A DNA stretch of 7,523 bases from Ruminococcaceae bacterium UBA1320 (lineage in GTDB: Bacteria; Bacillota; Clostridia; Oscillospirales; Ethanoligenentaceae): NCBI GenBank assembly GCA_002306975.1, contig DBTI01000265.1:1-7523 (forward strand), in the 5' to 3' direction. The position numbers and the translations under genes are program-made. Shown piece by piece: positions 1-5,524 of this stretch (within the stretch, counting starts at the first letter, position 1; each line of letters starts with the position of its first letter). The notes beneath the pieces are model-generated. The model searched no databases. It was not told the DNA's origin and saw nothing but the letters and a program-made list of their open reading frames with translations.

Positions 1-992
1 AATGCTTTGGCAACATTCTTTTTGACGGTTCACTTAATCTTTCCAGCGGCTCGGGGGTTGAGGGCAATGTTTTTGTCAGCGGCGACCTTTCTGTCTCCGG
101 TGGTGCTCATATCGGGCAAAACGCTTCGGTTGGCGGAGACCTGTCCATGGCGGGCGACCACATAGCCGGCAGTGTTGTTTGCGGCGGCAATGTGCATTTC
201 GGAGGGCAGTCAAACCAAATCTGGGGCAGTTTGACCTATAAGGGCAGCACGACCTGTGATTGGGGTTCGCTTCCCACCTTTGCCCCCTCTTCCAGTAAAA
301 ATTCAAACCTTGCGGTATCTCTTCCGCTTGCGGCAGGAAAAGCAGACACCTCTTTACCGTCCGCGGTTTCCACGGCAGTTCGCTCCAAACTGATTAATAT
401 AACGCATTCAACAAATCTAATAAATTCAAGCGGAACAATCTTATCGTGTGATAATTACGCTGACAACAACGCACCGGTCGTCATTGACACCGGCGCGGGT
501 GATATATATCTTCTTGTGAACAATTCAAAAGAACTTAGTAACCGCCAGTTTTATGTGACAGGTACAAATCACCTTTATATTTACCTTGAGGGCAGCGGAA
601 CAACGCTTACCCTCGACGGCGGCAACCCCGTTATTCGCATGCAGGACGCATCGCAAAGCTCAAAAATATTTGTCATCGGCGGCGCGGGAACATCCTTGCA
701 GCTTCATTCCGCCGAAATACAGGGTTATGTTTATAATCCTGATGGCAATATTGTGATAGACGGCGGCGTAAGCAGCAACGGTGTGCAAACAGGTTACTCG
801 ATTATCGGCAGCATGGCGGTTAAAACCGCAACGATAACTTCAAACATAAAGCTGCAGTATTTCGCGCCGAACCTTGATGGAACACCGCTGTCTTCTTTGA
901 ATCAATTCGGAAAACCTCAGCCGTATAACCCGAACGGTCAAAACCACTATCCAACCCCAAGCTGGCAAATTTCCTCATGGTCTAAGCAATGA
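1..992 (+). CDS. Bactofilin-like beta-repeat protein of a type IV pilus cluster (5' end outside window)
   Basis: The reading frame is open from the first complete codon at base 3 to the TGA at 990-992, giving 329 visible residues; the start lies upstream of the window. The first 75 or so residues are short Gly/Val/Ser-rich repeats such as GNVFVSGDLSVSGG, GQNASVGGDLSMAGD and GSVVCGGNVHFGG. This is the pattern of a right-handed beta-helix as in bactofilins and other polymer-forming proteins. A Ser/Ala-rich linker follows, then a second beta-rich domain ending in GSMAVKTATITSNIKLQYF, which resembles the C-terminal beta domain (DUF7305-like) of large pilus-associated proteins. The tail is rich in Pro, Asn and Gln. 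Its stop overlaps the region just before the next prepilin gene, so the genes are probably co-transcribed. I infer a large pilin-like or PilX-like surface protein. The missing N-terminus would show whether it has a prepilin leader. The coding call is firm; the role is tentative. Confidence 0.8.
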   Translation, partial: CFGNILFDGSLNLSSGSGVEGNVFVSGDLSVSGGAHIGQNASVGGDLSMAGDHIAGSVVCGGNVHFGGQSNQIWGSLTYKGSTTCDWGSLPTFAPSSSKNSNLAVSLPLAAGKADTSLPSAVSTAVRSKLINITHSTNLINSSGTILSCDNYADNNAPVVIDTGAGDIYLLVNNSKELSNRQFYVTGTNHLYIYLEGSGTTLTLDGGNPVIRMQDASQSSKIFVIGGAGTSLQLHSAEIQGYVYNPDGNIVIDGGVSSNGVQTGYSIIGSMAVKTATITSNIKLQYFAPNLDGTPLSSLNQFGKPQPYNPNGQNHYPTPSWQISSWSKQ

Positions 993-1000
993 TTTTTCTG

Positions 1001-1007
1001 AAAGGGG
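1001..1007 (+). promoter_or_regulatory. Ribosome binding site deciding the start of the first prepilin
   Basis: AAAGGGG lies 11 bases before the ATG at 1019. The alternative in-frame ATG at 989, which overlaps the upstream stop, has no purine-rich site before it. The later start is therefore favoured. Confidence 0.55.
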
Positions 1008-1018
1008 CGTATCTCGCC

Positions 1019-1360
1019 ATGAAAAAGTTCAAGCGCTTTTGTAGAAGCAGTGGGCGGGGGCTAACCCTTGTCGAAGTTATCGTCAGCGTTGCTTTGATGG
1101 CCATTTTGTCTCTTATGATCGTCACGGTTATGACGGTATGTTTCTCTGCGGTAAAAACAACACGCACACGCACAAACAACGCCAACACTGCGGCGAACCA
1201 GGTTGAGGCAAAGCGTGCCAATCAAACAACAGATACCACTGAGAGCACATTTGATGTTACGTTTGGCACTAATACTTATCATGTAGCTGGTAAATATGTT
1301 AACGGCAGTGATACAGGTAACAATATAAAGTATAAAGAATTTGTTCCCGATGGGCAGTAA
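1019..1360 (+). CDS. Type IV prepilin-like protein (minor pilin/pseudopilin)
   Basis: The 113-residue product has a basic leader (MKKFKRFCRSSGRG) followed by LTLVEV and a hydrophobic helix to about residue 37. This is a class III signal: prepilin peptidase would cut after Gly14, leaving Leu at +1 and the conserved Glu at +5 (Glu19). The rest is a short polar Thr/Asn-rich domain. Such proteins are inserted in the membrane through the N-terminal helix and assembled into, or prime, a type IV pilus. The start at 1019 is chosen for its AAAGGGG site. A start at 989 would add ten residues and overlap the previous stop by four bases. The gene lies between the beta-repeat protein and a second prepilin gene. 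The position and small head domain suggest a minor pilin; a competence-type pseudopilin is an alternative. Which minor-pilin class it belongs to cannot be told from the sequence. Confidence 0.85.
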   Translation: MKKFKRFCRSSGRGLTLVEVIVSVALMAILSLMIVTVMTVCFSAVKTTRTRTNNANTAANQVEAKRANQTTDTTESTFDVTFGTNTYHVAGKYVNGSDTGNNIKYKEFVPDGQ

Positions 1361-1375
1361 TGATTGGTGGTTCAT

Positions 1376-1933
1376 ATGAATGATTTTTTGACAAAATCGA
1401 AAATAAAGATGTGCAGTGCCCGCAAAAACCGCTCGGGGTTTACACTTGTCGAGCTTATTGTCGCCATGGCAATTTCCACTATAGTTATGGGCGTAATAAT
1501 CACCGTCACTGTTCTTATGTACCAGTCATATGACGCTAACACACAGCAGGCGACCGCGCAAAACCTCGCCGTTCTCACCATGCAAAAGGTAAAGGATTCT
1601 GTGCGCTATTCGCCTTCTGTTGCAATTTATGATGATACCACTGCCGCAAGCGGCGCAACAGGTACTCTCGTTTATTATGACAGCACTAAAAATGGAATAG
1701 ATATTGGAAGTACAACATATCTTCAAGGTGCCTTCAAAGGCTATACATGTAATTTCGATTTTTCCAACAATGATACAACACATAATAACCTGTTAGGGAT
1801 AACGATAACAATCAATGACAATAAAGGGAAACCCGTGTTTTCCACAACCGGTAGTGTTTATCTTATGAATGGAAATGTAGCCGATCATTCCACGGTCGCT
1901 AAAAACCATCAGATGGTGATAACTTATTCATAA
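1376..1933 (+). CDS. Type IV prepilin-like protein with larger head domain
   Basis: The 185-residue product has a leader rich in Lys and Arg, then SGFTLVELIVAM. Prepilin peptidase cleavage is predicted after Gly21, with Phe at +1 and Glu26 at +5, followed by a membrane helix to about residue 48. The soluble domain of roughly 135 residues contains several beta-like stretches (for example GTLVYYDSTKNGIDIG and LLGITITINDNKGKPVFS), as in PilW/ComGF-type minor pilins. The ATG at 1376 is preferred because GGTGG ends five bases before it. TTG 1364 and GTG 1367 are in frame further upstream but less well placed. The spacing to the upstream prepilin stop is 15 bases, which fits one transcript. I infer a minor pilin or pseudopilin; the exact subfamily is not resolved. 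Confidence 0.87.
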   Translation: MNDFLTKSKIKMCSARKNRSGFTLVELIVAMAISTIVMGVIITVTVLMYQSYDANTQQATAQNLAVLTMQKVKDSVRYSPSVAIYDDTTAASGATGTLVYYDSTKNGIDIGSTTYLQGAFKGYTCNFDFSNNDTTHNNLLGITITINDNKGKPVFSTTGSVYLMNGNVADHSTVAKNHQMVITYS

Positions 1934-1950
1934 AAAGACGGCATTGTCAA

Positions 1951-1960
1951 AAAGGGGTGA
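1951..1960 (+). promoter_or_regulatory. Strong ribosome binding site of the sigma factor gene
   Basis: AAAGGGGTGA is an excellent match to the anti-Shine-Dalgarno sequence and ends five bases before GTG 1966. The GTG at 1957 lies inside this site, so it is an unlikely start. Confidence 0.7.
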
Positions 1961-1965
1961 GCCTT

Positions 1966-2658
1966 GTGGCTGCCGATATTAATATCGCGTATAAAGAGTA
2001 TATAAGCGTCGGCGAAGAAGACGCCGGCGCTCTTGAGAAAATCATTATAGACGGCGAGGGCATCATCCGCCACTTTGCCGCCCTGTATGGCAACGGGTTT
2101 GACCGTGACGACCTTTACCAGACAGGCGTCATGGGGCTTTTGCGTGCGGCACGCACCTTTAACCCCGACTGCGGCACAGCCTTTTCAACCTGGGCCGTCT
2201 CTTGCGTTATCAGTGAAATCCGCCACTATGTGCGGCGCGAGCGCGCCTATCTTCGCCCCGAAGCGGAGGGCGGCGAAAACGGAGAAACGGATGAACCGAA
2301 TAATCAGTCCGCGCAAAGCTCCTGCTTTTTGCCGCTTGAAGCGGCAGACACGCATGAGTGTGAAAAGCCGCGGTCATTTCACCTTGCGGTAGAAGACAAA
2401 ATCATGCTCGAGCAGGCGGCGGCAAAGCTTGTCGGTCTTCAGCGGACTGTGATCCACTCGCTGTTTTTCCGCGAAATGACCCAGCAGCAGGCAGCCGATG
2501 AGCTTGGCATAACACAGCGGCGTGTCAGCCGGTTAAAATGTGCAGCGCTTAAATTGTTACACGAACTGCTTGACACAGAGAGCTTTCATTTGGTAGATCC
2601 AAAGTATTCATTTAAAAACATCAGCCCCAATGCAGAGCATGGCGCAATCAAATTATAA
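1966..2658 (+). CDS. Sigma-70 family RNA polymerase sigma factor lacking a clear region 3
   Basis: The 230-residue product directs RNA polymerase to promoters. Region 2 spans about residues 28-93: DDLYQTGVMGLLRAARTFNP is the core-binding 2.1/2.2 stretch, followed by FSTWAV and ISEIRHYVRRER, the 2.3/2.4 part that melts and reads the -10. This wording is closest to SigF/SigG/SigB-type factors. Region 4 spans about 145-200, with a helix-turn-helix at QQQAADELGITQRRVSRLK that should read the -35. Between them is a roughly 50-residue polar linker rich in Glu, Asn and Ser, where region 3 would normally be; it does not look like a folded HTH. A tail of about 28 residues follows region 4. The start is GTG 1966 because of the strong upstream site. 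The gene follows the prepilin stop by 32 bases with no terminator between, so it is probably co-transcribed with the pilin genes. Its target promoters and any anti-sigma factor are not visible. Confidence 0.88.
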   Translation: MAADINIAYKEYISVGEEDAGALEKIIIDGEGIIRHFAALYGNGFDRDDLYQTGVMGLLRAARTFNPDCGTAFSTWAVSCVISEIRHYVRRERAYLRPEAEGGENGETDEPNNQSAQSSCFLPLEAADTHECEKPRSFHLAVEDKIMLEQAAAKLVGLQRTVIHSLFFREMTQQQAADELGITQRRVSRLKCAALKLLHELLDTESFHLVDPKYSFKNISPNAEHGAIKL

Positions 2659-2692
2659 GTTGATAAGTTAAAACTAATAAAAACTTTAAATA

Positions 2693-2732
2693 CAAAAGCG
2701 ACACCGCCGTTAAAATGGCGGTGTCGCTTTTG
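2693..2732. terminator. Bidirectional intrinsic terminator between convergent genes
   Basis: Perfect 16-base arms (2693-2708 and 2717-2732) enclose an 8-base loop. The stem is GC-rich in its upper part and flanked by A-runs and T-runs, so the transcript from either side ends in a U-rich stretch. It follows the sigma factor stop by 34 bases on the + strand and the prepilin stop by about 31 bases on the - strand. Confidence 0.88.
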
Positions 2733-2763
2733 TTGCAATTTGCTAATTTGAAGAGCTATAATA

Positions 2764-3156
2764 CTATGGGGTAACTACAATAGGTGTAGCCGCACCCGGT
2801 GTATAAGTGTATGTTTTAGCGTTCTCAGTAATTGCGACTGCTGTAATTGCATTACTTGCATACGTAACCGTCATTGTTCCTTTGTAATAATCGGCTGCTT
2901 TGGTTTGTATCGCAGCTGAATCAATTCCTCCAGTAGGAGGTGTTTGTTGCAAATCTGCCAGCGCCATAGTCGCTGCTAAATATGCTGAATTCACATCAGA
3001 CTTGCCTTTAGCTAGGTTCGCGTTATTAATTTGCCCGCTTATCGTTGGGATAAGTACAACGGCCAATATTCCTAAAATCGCGATAACAACAATCAGTTCT
3101 ATAAGTGTAAAACCGCCTTTGGACTTTTTTGCTTTTTTCATAAGTGTCTTTAACAT
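2764..3156 (-). CDS. Major-pilin-like type IV prepilin
   Basis: The 130-residue product has a short Lys-rich leader (MLKTLMKKAKKSKGG), then FTLIELIVVIAILGILAVVL. Cleavage by prepilin peptidase is predicted after Gly15, with Phe at +1 and Glu20 at +5. The helix is a textbook PilA/PilE/ComGC-type N-terminus, more canonical than those of the two prepilins on the other strand. The mature head is small, rich in Ala and Thr, and ends in a Pro/Thr-rich tail. Small size, the canonical helix, its own promoters and its own terminator suggest the major structural pilin; ComGC-like pseudopilin is the alternative. The ATG at 3156 is chosen because AGAGGGG precedes it by seven bases. TTG 3162 is too close to that site. 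The gene converges on the sigma factor operon and shares its terminator. Confidence 0.9.
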   Translation of the reverse strand: MLKTLMKKAKKSKGGFTLIELIVVIAILGILAVVLIPTISGQINNANLAKGKSDVNSAYLAATMALADLQQTPPTGGIDSAAIQTKAADYYKGTMTVTYASNAITAVAITENAKTYTYTPGAATPIVVTP

Positions 3157-3163
3157 TGTCAAG

Positions 3164-3170
3164 CCCCTCT
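3164..3170 (-). promoter_or_regulatory. Ribosome binding site of the major-pilin-like gene
   Basis: Read on the - strand the bases are AGAGGGG, seven bases before ATG 3156. This spacing favours the ATG over the in-frame TTG at 3162. Confidence 0.65.
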
Positions 3171-3212
3171 TTCTTATATTAGTTTCTATTATATTTATTC
3201 CCCGTTATTAAT

Positions 3213-3241
3213 ATTGTAGACGGTAATACTAATTTTTTCAA
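3213..3241 (-). promoter_or_regulatory. Vegetative-type promoter, proximal, for the major-pilin-like gene
   Basis: On the - strand, TTGAAA (3236-3241) and TACAAT (3213-3218) are exactly 17 bases apart, matching five of six -10 bases of the housekeeping consensus. Transcription would begin near 3206, giving a leader of about 50 bases. The -10 lies inside an octamer repeated 36 bases upstream. Confidence 0.6.
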
Positions 3242-3248
3242 TAAAAAA

Positions 3249-3277
3249 ATTGTAGAAACAATGTAATAATCAACCAA
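3249..3277 (-). promoter_or_regulatory. Second, distal tandem promoter candidate for the major-pilin-like gene
   Basis: On the - strand, TTGGTT (3272-3277) and TACAAT (3249-3254) are 17 bases apart. The octamer TCTACAAT containing this -10 is identical to the one in the proximal promoter. The -35 is weaker than the proximal one, so this could be a secondary start or a duplicated regulatory site. Confidence 0.4.
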
Positions 3278-3357
3278 ATTTTTCACTTTCTTTTTCACAA
3301 TTGGCACAAAACAAATTTAAGAGTATTCCTAAACACATTATAACAAAAAGCAGCCGC

Positions 3358-3395
3358 AAAAGCACCCCTCCTCGACCCAGAGGAGGGGTGCTTTT
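3358..3395 (-). terminator. Intrinsic terminator of the FapA-family gene
   Basis: Perfect 16-base arms (3358-3373 and 3380-3395) with a 6-base loop form a very GC-rich stem flanked by an A-run and a T-run. On the - strand it lies about 30 bases after the stop of the FapA-family gene, and separates it from the promoters of the pilin gene further down the same strand. Confidence 0.85.
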
Positions 3396-3424
3396 AAACA
3401 CAGCCTATAAAATTTTAAAAATAA

Positions 3425-4846
3425 TCAGTATGACGATGTCGGTGTCACTGCAATCTTACCGTCAACGAGTGCAAATGACGATGATGTAATATCATTTTCC
3501 GCCGTCATCGACGCAAAGCCTATCGTCAGCTTTACCCCGCGGTATAATGTTCCGCGGCAGATAACCTTGCCTTTGCCGGAATTTTGAATCTGACCGCTCA
3601 AAGCTTCGTATTCCGCCTTGTCGGCTTCAAGCTTGGCGATGCTGGAGTCAAGGCTGACCTGTGAGGTTTGGAGCATATGCCTTTTACTCTGCGGCAATTG
3701 CCCAGCCTGCTCATATTTGCCCAGCAAATCTACTATTTGCTTGAGCTTTTCAATCTGCTCTGCAAGTTGTTTTATTTCAGTGGCAAGCAGGGAATAACGC
3801 GTCATAACCGCAGGGTCCGCGCCCAAAATAAGCTCGGTGGCAAGGTTTGAAGGTGAGCCGATAATGTTCGCAACAAGGTCTTCACCCACAACAAAACGGC
3901 CGCCCATTAATTTTGCGCGCATTCCCGCAAGCTCAAGCTTGCCCGCGCATTTTATGTTACTGTTCATTATGCTTTCGGTTTTAATCGCGCCGGAAGCATT
4001 CGCTTCGCAGTTCTCAAAAAAGTTACTGGAAAGGTTGCCCTTGCACTCAATTTTGCCGCGCCCCATGCCGACAACACCGCCATGGATTGTGACGTTTCCA
4101 CCCGCCTTGACAAATCCGCCCTCAACATTGCCGCCGATATCAACGTTGCCCGCGGCATCGATAATAAAACCCTCAAGTACACTGCCGACAACAGAAACGT
4201 TGCAAACGGATTTTATATTGCCTGTCGAAACATCCACGTCGCCGGATACAACAAATGTATCTACAACATTTATGCGGGTGCCGTTAAGGCTTACATGACC
4301 GTCAACGGTCGCAGTCAGCTTTATGCCGTCCGGGCTAAGCTCGGTGTTGCGCCCCACAGGCGACGCAACAGATTTTCCAGCTGACGGAGCCAGTTTTTTC
4401 CCGGTTACGGACATGCCCTCGACGCCCTTTGTCGGCAATGTGATTTCGGCAAGTAGCTGGCCTGCTTTTACATTGATAACAAGCCCGAGGTCACGGTAAT
4501 CAACCGTGCCGTCCTCGCGAACCTTTGGGTGTGTCTCCGTTTTAATCTGAAAACAATACTTTATAGAGCCATCTGTTCCGTTAACGGGCTCTACGCCATG
4601 CGCGATAAAATATTCACGGGAATATTGCGGCTGTGCCTTTAACTTTTGAAGCATCTGCACATCAATGCCATATGTAACCTTTGCATTTTTCAACGCATCG
4701 TCAATCATTTGAGGTGTAGCCGGCGATCCGTCGTACTTTGGTGGTTCAATATAAAGGTGTGCACTCATTAAATCAGAAGAAATTGAAATTTTAATAGCAG
4801 CTGCAATTGGTTTTGGCCCATTTTTCGCATTAACCTGCAAATTCAT
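3425..4846 (-). CDS. FapA family protein (DUF342, polymer-forming beta-helix)
   Basis: The 473-residue product has the full layout of the FapA/DUF342 family. An N-terminal domain spans about 10-185 and includes TPQMIDDALKNAKVTYGI and the family-typical VDYRDLGLVINVKAGQLLAE and LPTKGVEGMSVTGKKL. A right-handed beta-helix follows at about 190-335, with bactofilin-like repeats such as GNVDIGGNVEGGFVKAGGNV. Next come a coiled coil at about 350-420 (rich in Glu, Leu, Gln, Lys) and a short C-terminal beta part containing KVICRGTLYRGVKLTIG. No signal peptide or membrane segment is seen, so it should be cytoplasmic. FapA is known from Vibrio as a flagellar assembly protein, and DUF342 genes often sit near flagellar sigma factors in Clostridia. 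Here only pilin genes and a sigma factor are near, so a role in pilus or surface regulation is an inference. ATG 4846 is chosen over ATG 4861 because GGGAGG lies between them. Confidence 0.92.
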   Translation of the reverse strand: MNLQVNAKNGPKPIAAAIKISISSDLMSAHLYIEPPKYDGSPATPQMIDDALKNAKVTYGIDVQMLQKLKAQPQYSREYFIAHGVEPVNGTDGSIKYCFQIKTETHPKVREDGTVDYRDLGLVINVKAGQLLAEITLPTKGVEGMSVTGKKLAPSAGKSVASPVGRNTELSPDGIKLTATVDGHVSLNGTRINVVDTFVVSGDVDVSTGNIKSVCNVSVVGSVLEGFIIDAAGNVDIGGNVEGGFVKAGGNVTIHGGVVGMGRGKIECKGNLSSNFFENCEANASGAIKTESIMNSNIKCAGKLELAGMRAKLMGGRFVVGEDLVANIIGSPSNLATELILGADPAVMTRYSLLATEIKQLAEQIEKLKQIVDLLGKYEQAGQLPQSKRHMLQTSQVSLDSSIAKLEADKAEYEALSGQIQNSGKGKVICRGTLYRGVKLTIGFASMTAENDITSSSFALVDGKIAVTPTSSY

Positions 4847-4853
4847 GGTAACG

Positions 4854-4859
4854 CCTCCC
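4854..4859 (-). promoter_or_regulatory. Ribosome binding site deciding the FapA start
   Basis: GGGAGG on the - strand sits seven bases before ATG 4846. A start at 4861 would place this site inside the coding region and leave it with no site of its own. Confidence 0.75.
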
Positions 4860-4887
4860 ATCGGCTAACAAAAAAGTCGTACATATT

Positions 4888-4916
4888 ATTATAGATGTTT
4901 GGTTTTAATAAAACAA
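4888..4916 (-). promoter_or_regulatory. Promoter of the FapA-family gene
   Basis: On the - strand TTGTTT (4911-4916) and a perfect TATAAT (4888-4893) are 17 bases apart. Transcription would begin near 4881, leaving a leader of about 35 bases that contains the GGGAGG site. It fits the housekeeping sigma factor. Confidence 0.6.
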
Positions 4917-4930
4917 TATATTTCACTATG

Positions 4931-4951
4931 ATTATCGTCATAAATGATAAT
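4931..4951. repeat. Short inverted repeat upstream of the FapA promoter
   Basis: ATTATC (4931-4936) and GATAAT (4946-4951) are inverted copies with a 9-base spacer. They lie about 15 bases upstream of the -35 box of the FapA promoter and could be an operator, but AT-rich DNA makes chance likely. Confidence 0.25.
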
Positions 4952-5057
4952 AAATTTAGGCTTTTTTTTGAAAAATAGATACAAACCGGCAATTTACACC
5001 ATTTGTCTATACTGTTACTGTAAAATATACTTGCTAATTATCACACAAGAGATATCT

Positions 5058-5072
5058 TACAACTTTGTTGTA
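5058..5072. repeat. Inverted repeat upstream of the PadR-module promoter (candidate operator)
   Basis: TACAAC (5058-5063) and GTTGTA (5067-5072) are perfect inverted copies separated by TTT. The palindrome AGATATCT (5050-5057) lies directly before it. Its centre is about 60 bases before the predicted transcription start, so it could bind a dimeric regulator. It is not the usual ATGT-N8-ACAT PadR box, so binding by PadR is not shown. Confidence 0.35.
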
Positions 5073-5091
5073 TTTTATTGTTCAGTATACC

Positions 5092-5120
5092 TTGTCAGGC
5101 ATAGTATCTTATGATATAAT
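5092..5120 (+). promoter_or_regulatory. Extended -10 promoter of the PadR module
   Basis: TTGTCA (5092-5097) and a perfect TATAAT (5115-5120) are 17 bases apart, and TG sits one base before the -10 (an extended -10). This is the strongest housekeeping promoter in the window. Transcription would start near 5127, about 65 bases before the PadR gene. Confidence 0.75.
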
Positions 5121-5180
5121 AAATGCATAGAAATAAAGGAACCGGAGTGTAAATTTAATAAACGGTTACTTAATGATTGC

Positions 5181-5187
5181 GGGGTGA
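5181..5187 (+). promoter_or_regulatory. Ribosome binding site of the PadR gene
   Basis: GGGGTGA lies four bases before GTG 5192. The in-frame TTG 5177 lies before the site and is therefore unlikely as a start. Confidence 0.65.
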
Positions 5188-5191
5188 AACA

Positions 5192-5512
5192 GTGTCAATC
5201 ACTTCCGACCTTATTCGAGGCAACACCGATACAATAATTCTCGCTCATCTGAGCAATCAAGACAGTTACGGCTATCAAATCAACAAATCGATACAGGTGA
5301 AAACAGATAATCGTTACGAGTTAAAAGAAGCGACGTTGTATTCGGCATTCAGGCGGCTTGAAGATTCCGGTCTCATTTTTTCATATTGGGGAGATGAAAA
5401 AACAGGCGCGCGGCGCAAATATTACACGCTCACAACACTCGGGCGTCAAACCTATGAGAAAAACAAATCCGATTGGCAAGAAGCCAAAGAACTTATCGAT
5501 AAACTTATTTAG
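5192..5512 (+). CDS. PadR family transcriptional regulator
   Basis: The 106-residue product is a short winged-helix repressor of the PadR family, subfamily 2 by length. The opening SITSDLIRGNTDTIIL, the SYGY motif at 25-28, EATLYSAFRRLEDSGLI (the recognition helix, about 46-62) and the wing ending in ARRKYYTLTTLG (about 73-84) all match the family. A C-terminal helix for dimer formation follows. PadR proteins bind DNA as dimers and often repress their own operon until a ligand or membrane stress releases them. The GTG at 5192 is chosen for its GGGGTGA site and because PadR proteins typically begin with this sequence. The gene is first in an operon with a DUF1700 and a DUF4097 protein, a common partnership in Firmicutes; autoregulation is inferred. 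Confidence 0.93.
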   Translation: MSITSDLIRGNTDTIILAHLSNQDSYGYQINKSIQVKTDNRYELKEATLYSAFRRLEDSGLIFSYWGDEKTGARRKYYTLTTLGRQTYEKNKSDWQEAKELIDKLI

Positions 5513-5524
5513 GGGGTTAATTTA

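Larger units (their letters stand above)
4847..5191. other. Divergent AT-rich intergenic region between FapA-family and PadR genes
   Basis: This stretch of about 345 bases holds no credible gene. It contains a - strand promoter and ribosome site for the FapA-family gene, a + strand extended -10 promoter for the PadR module, two inverted repeats and an 8-base T-run near 4962-4969. The centre (about 4960-5045) shows nothing further that I can name. Confidence 0.7.

Noticed and set aside
76..306. Minus-strand open frame of 76 residues
   Set aside because: It lies antisense to the well-supported beta-repeat protein, has unusual Arg/Pro/Cys-rich composition and no ribosome site; an artefact of the opposite strand.
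1061..1783. Several minus-strand open frames opposite the two prepilin genes
   Set aside because: They are Cys/Ile-rich antisense frames over clear prepilin genes, with no ribosome sites and no family resemblance.
2075..2392. Plus-strand frame of 105 residues inside the sigma factor gene
   Set aside because: It is an out-of-frame reading of the sigma factor, which has recognisable regions 2 and 4 in its own frame.
3301..3489. Plus-strand frame of 62 residues
   Set aside because: It reads across the FapA terminator hairpin and has no recognisable family or start signal.
3837..4384. Open frames of 153 and 100 residues opposite FapA
   Set aside because: They are composition shadows of the FapA beta-helix repeats, whose own frame matches the DUF342 family throughout.
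4881..4898. ACAT-N10-ATGT pair as a possible PadR box
   Set aside because: The usual box is ATGT-N8-ACAT, so both orientation and spacing are wrong; it also overlaps the FapA promoter -10.
4962..4969. Run of eight T bases in the divergent intergenic region
   Set aside because: No hairpin precedes it on the + strand, so it is not a terminator; it is an AT-rich feature only.
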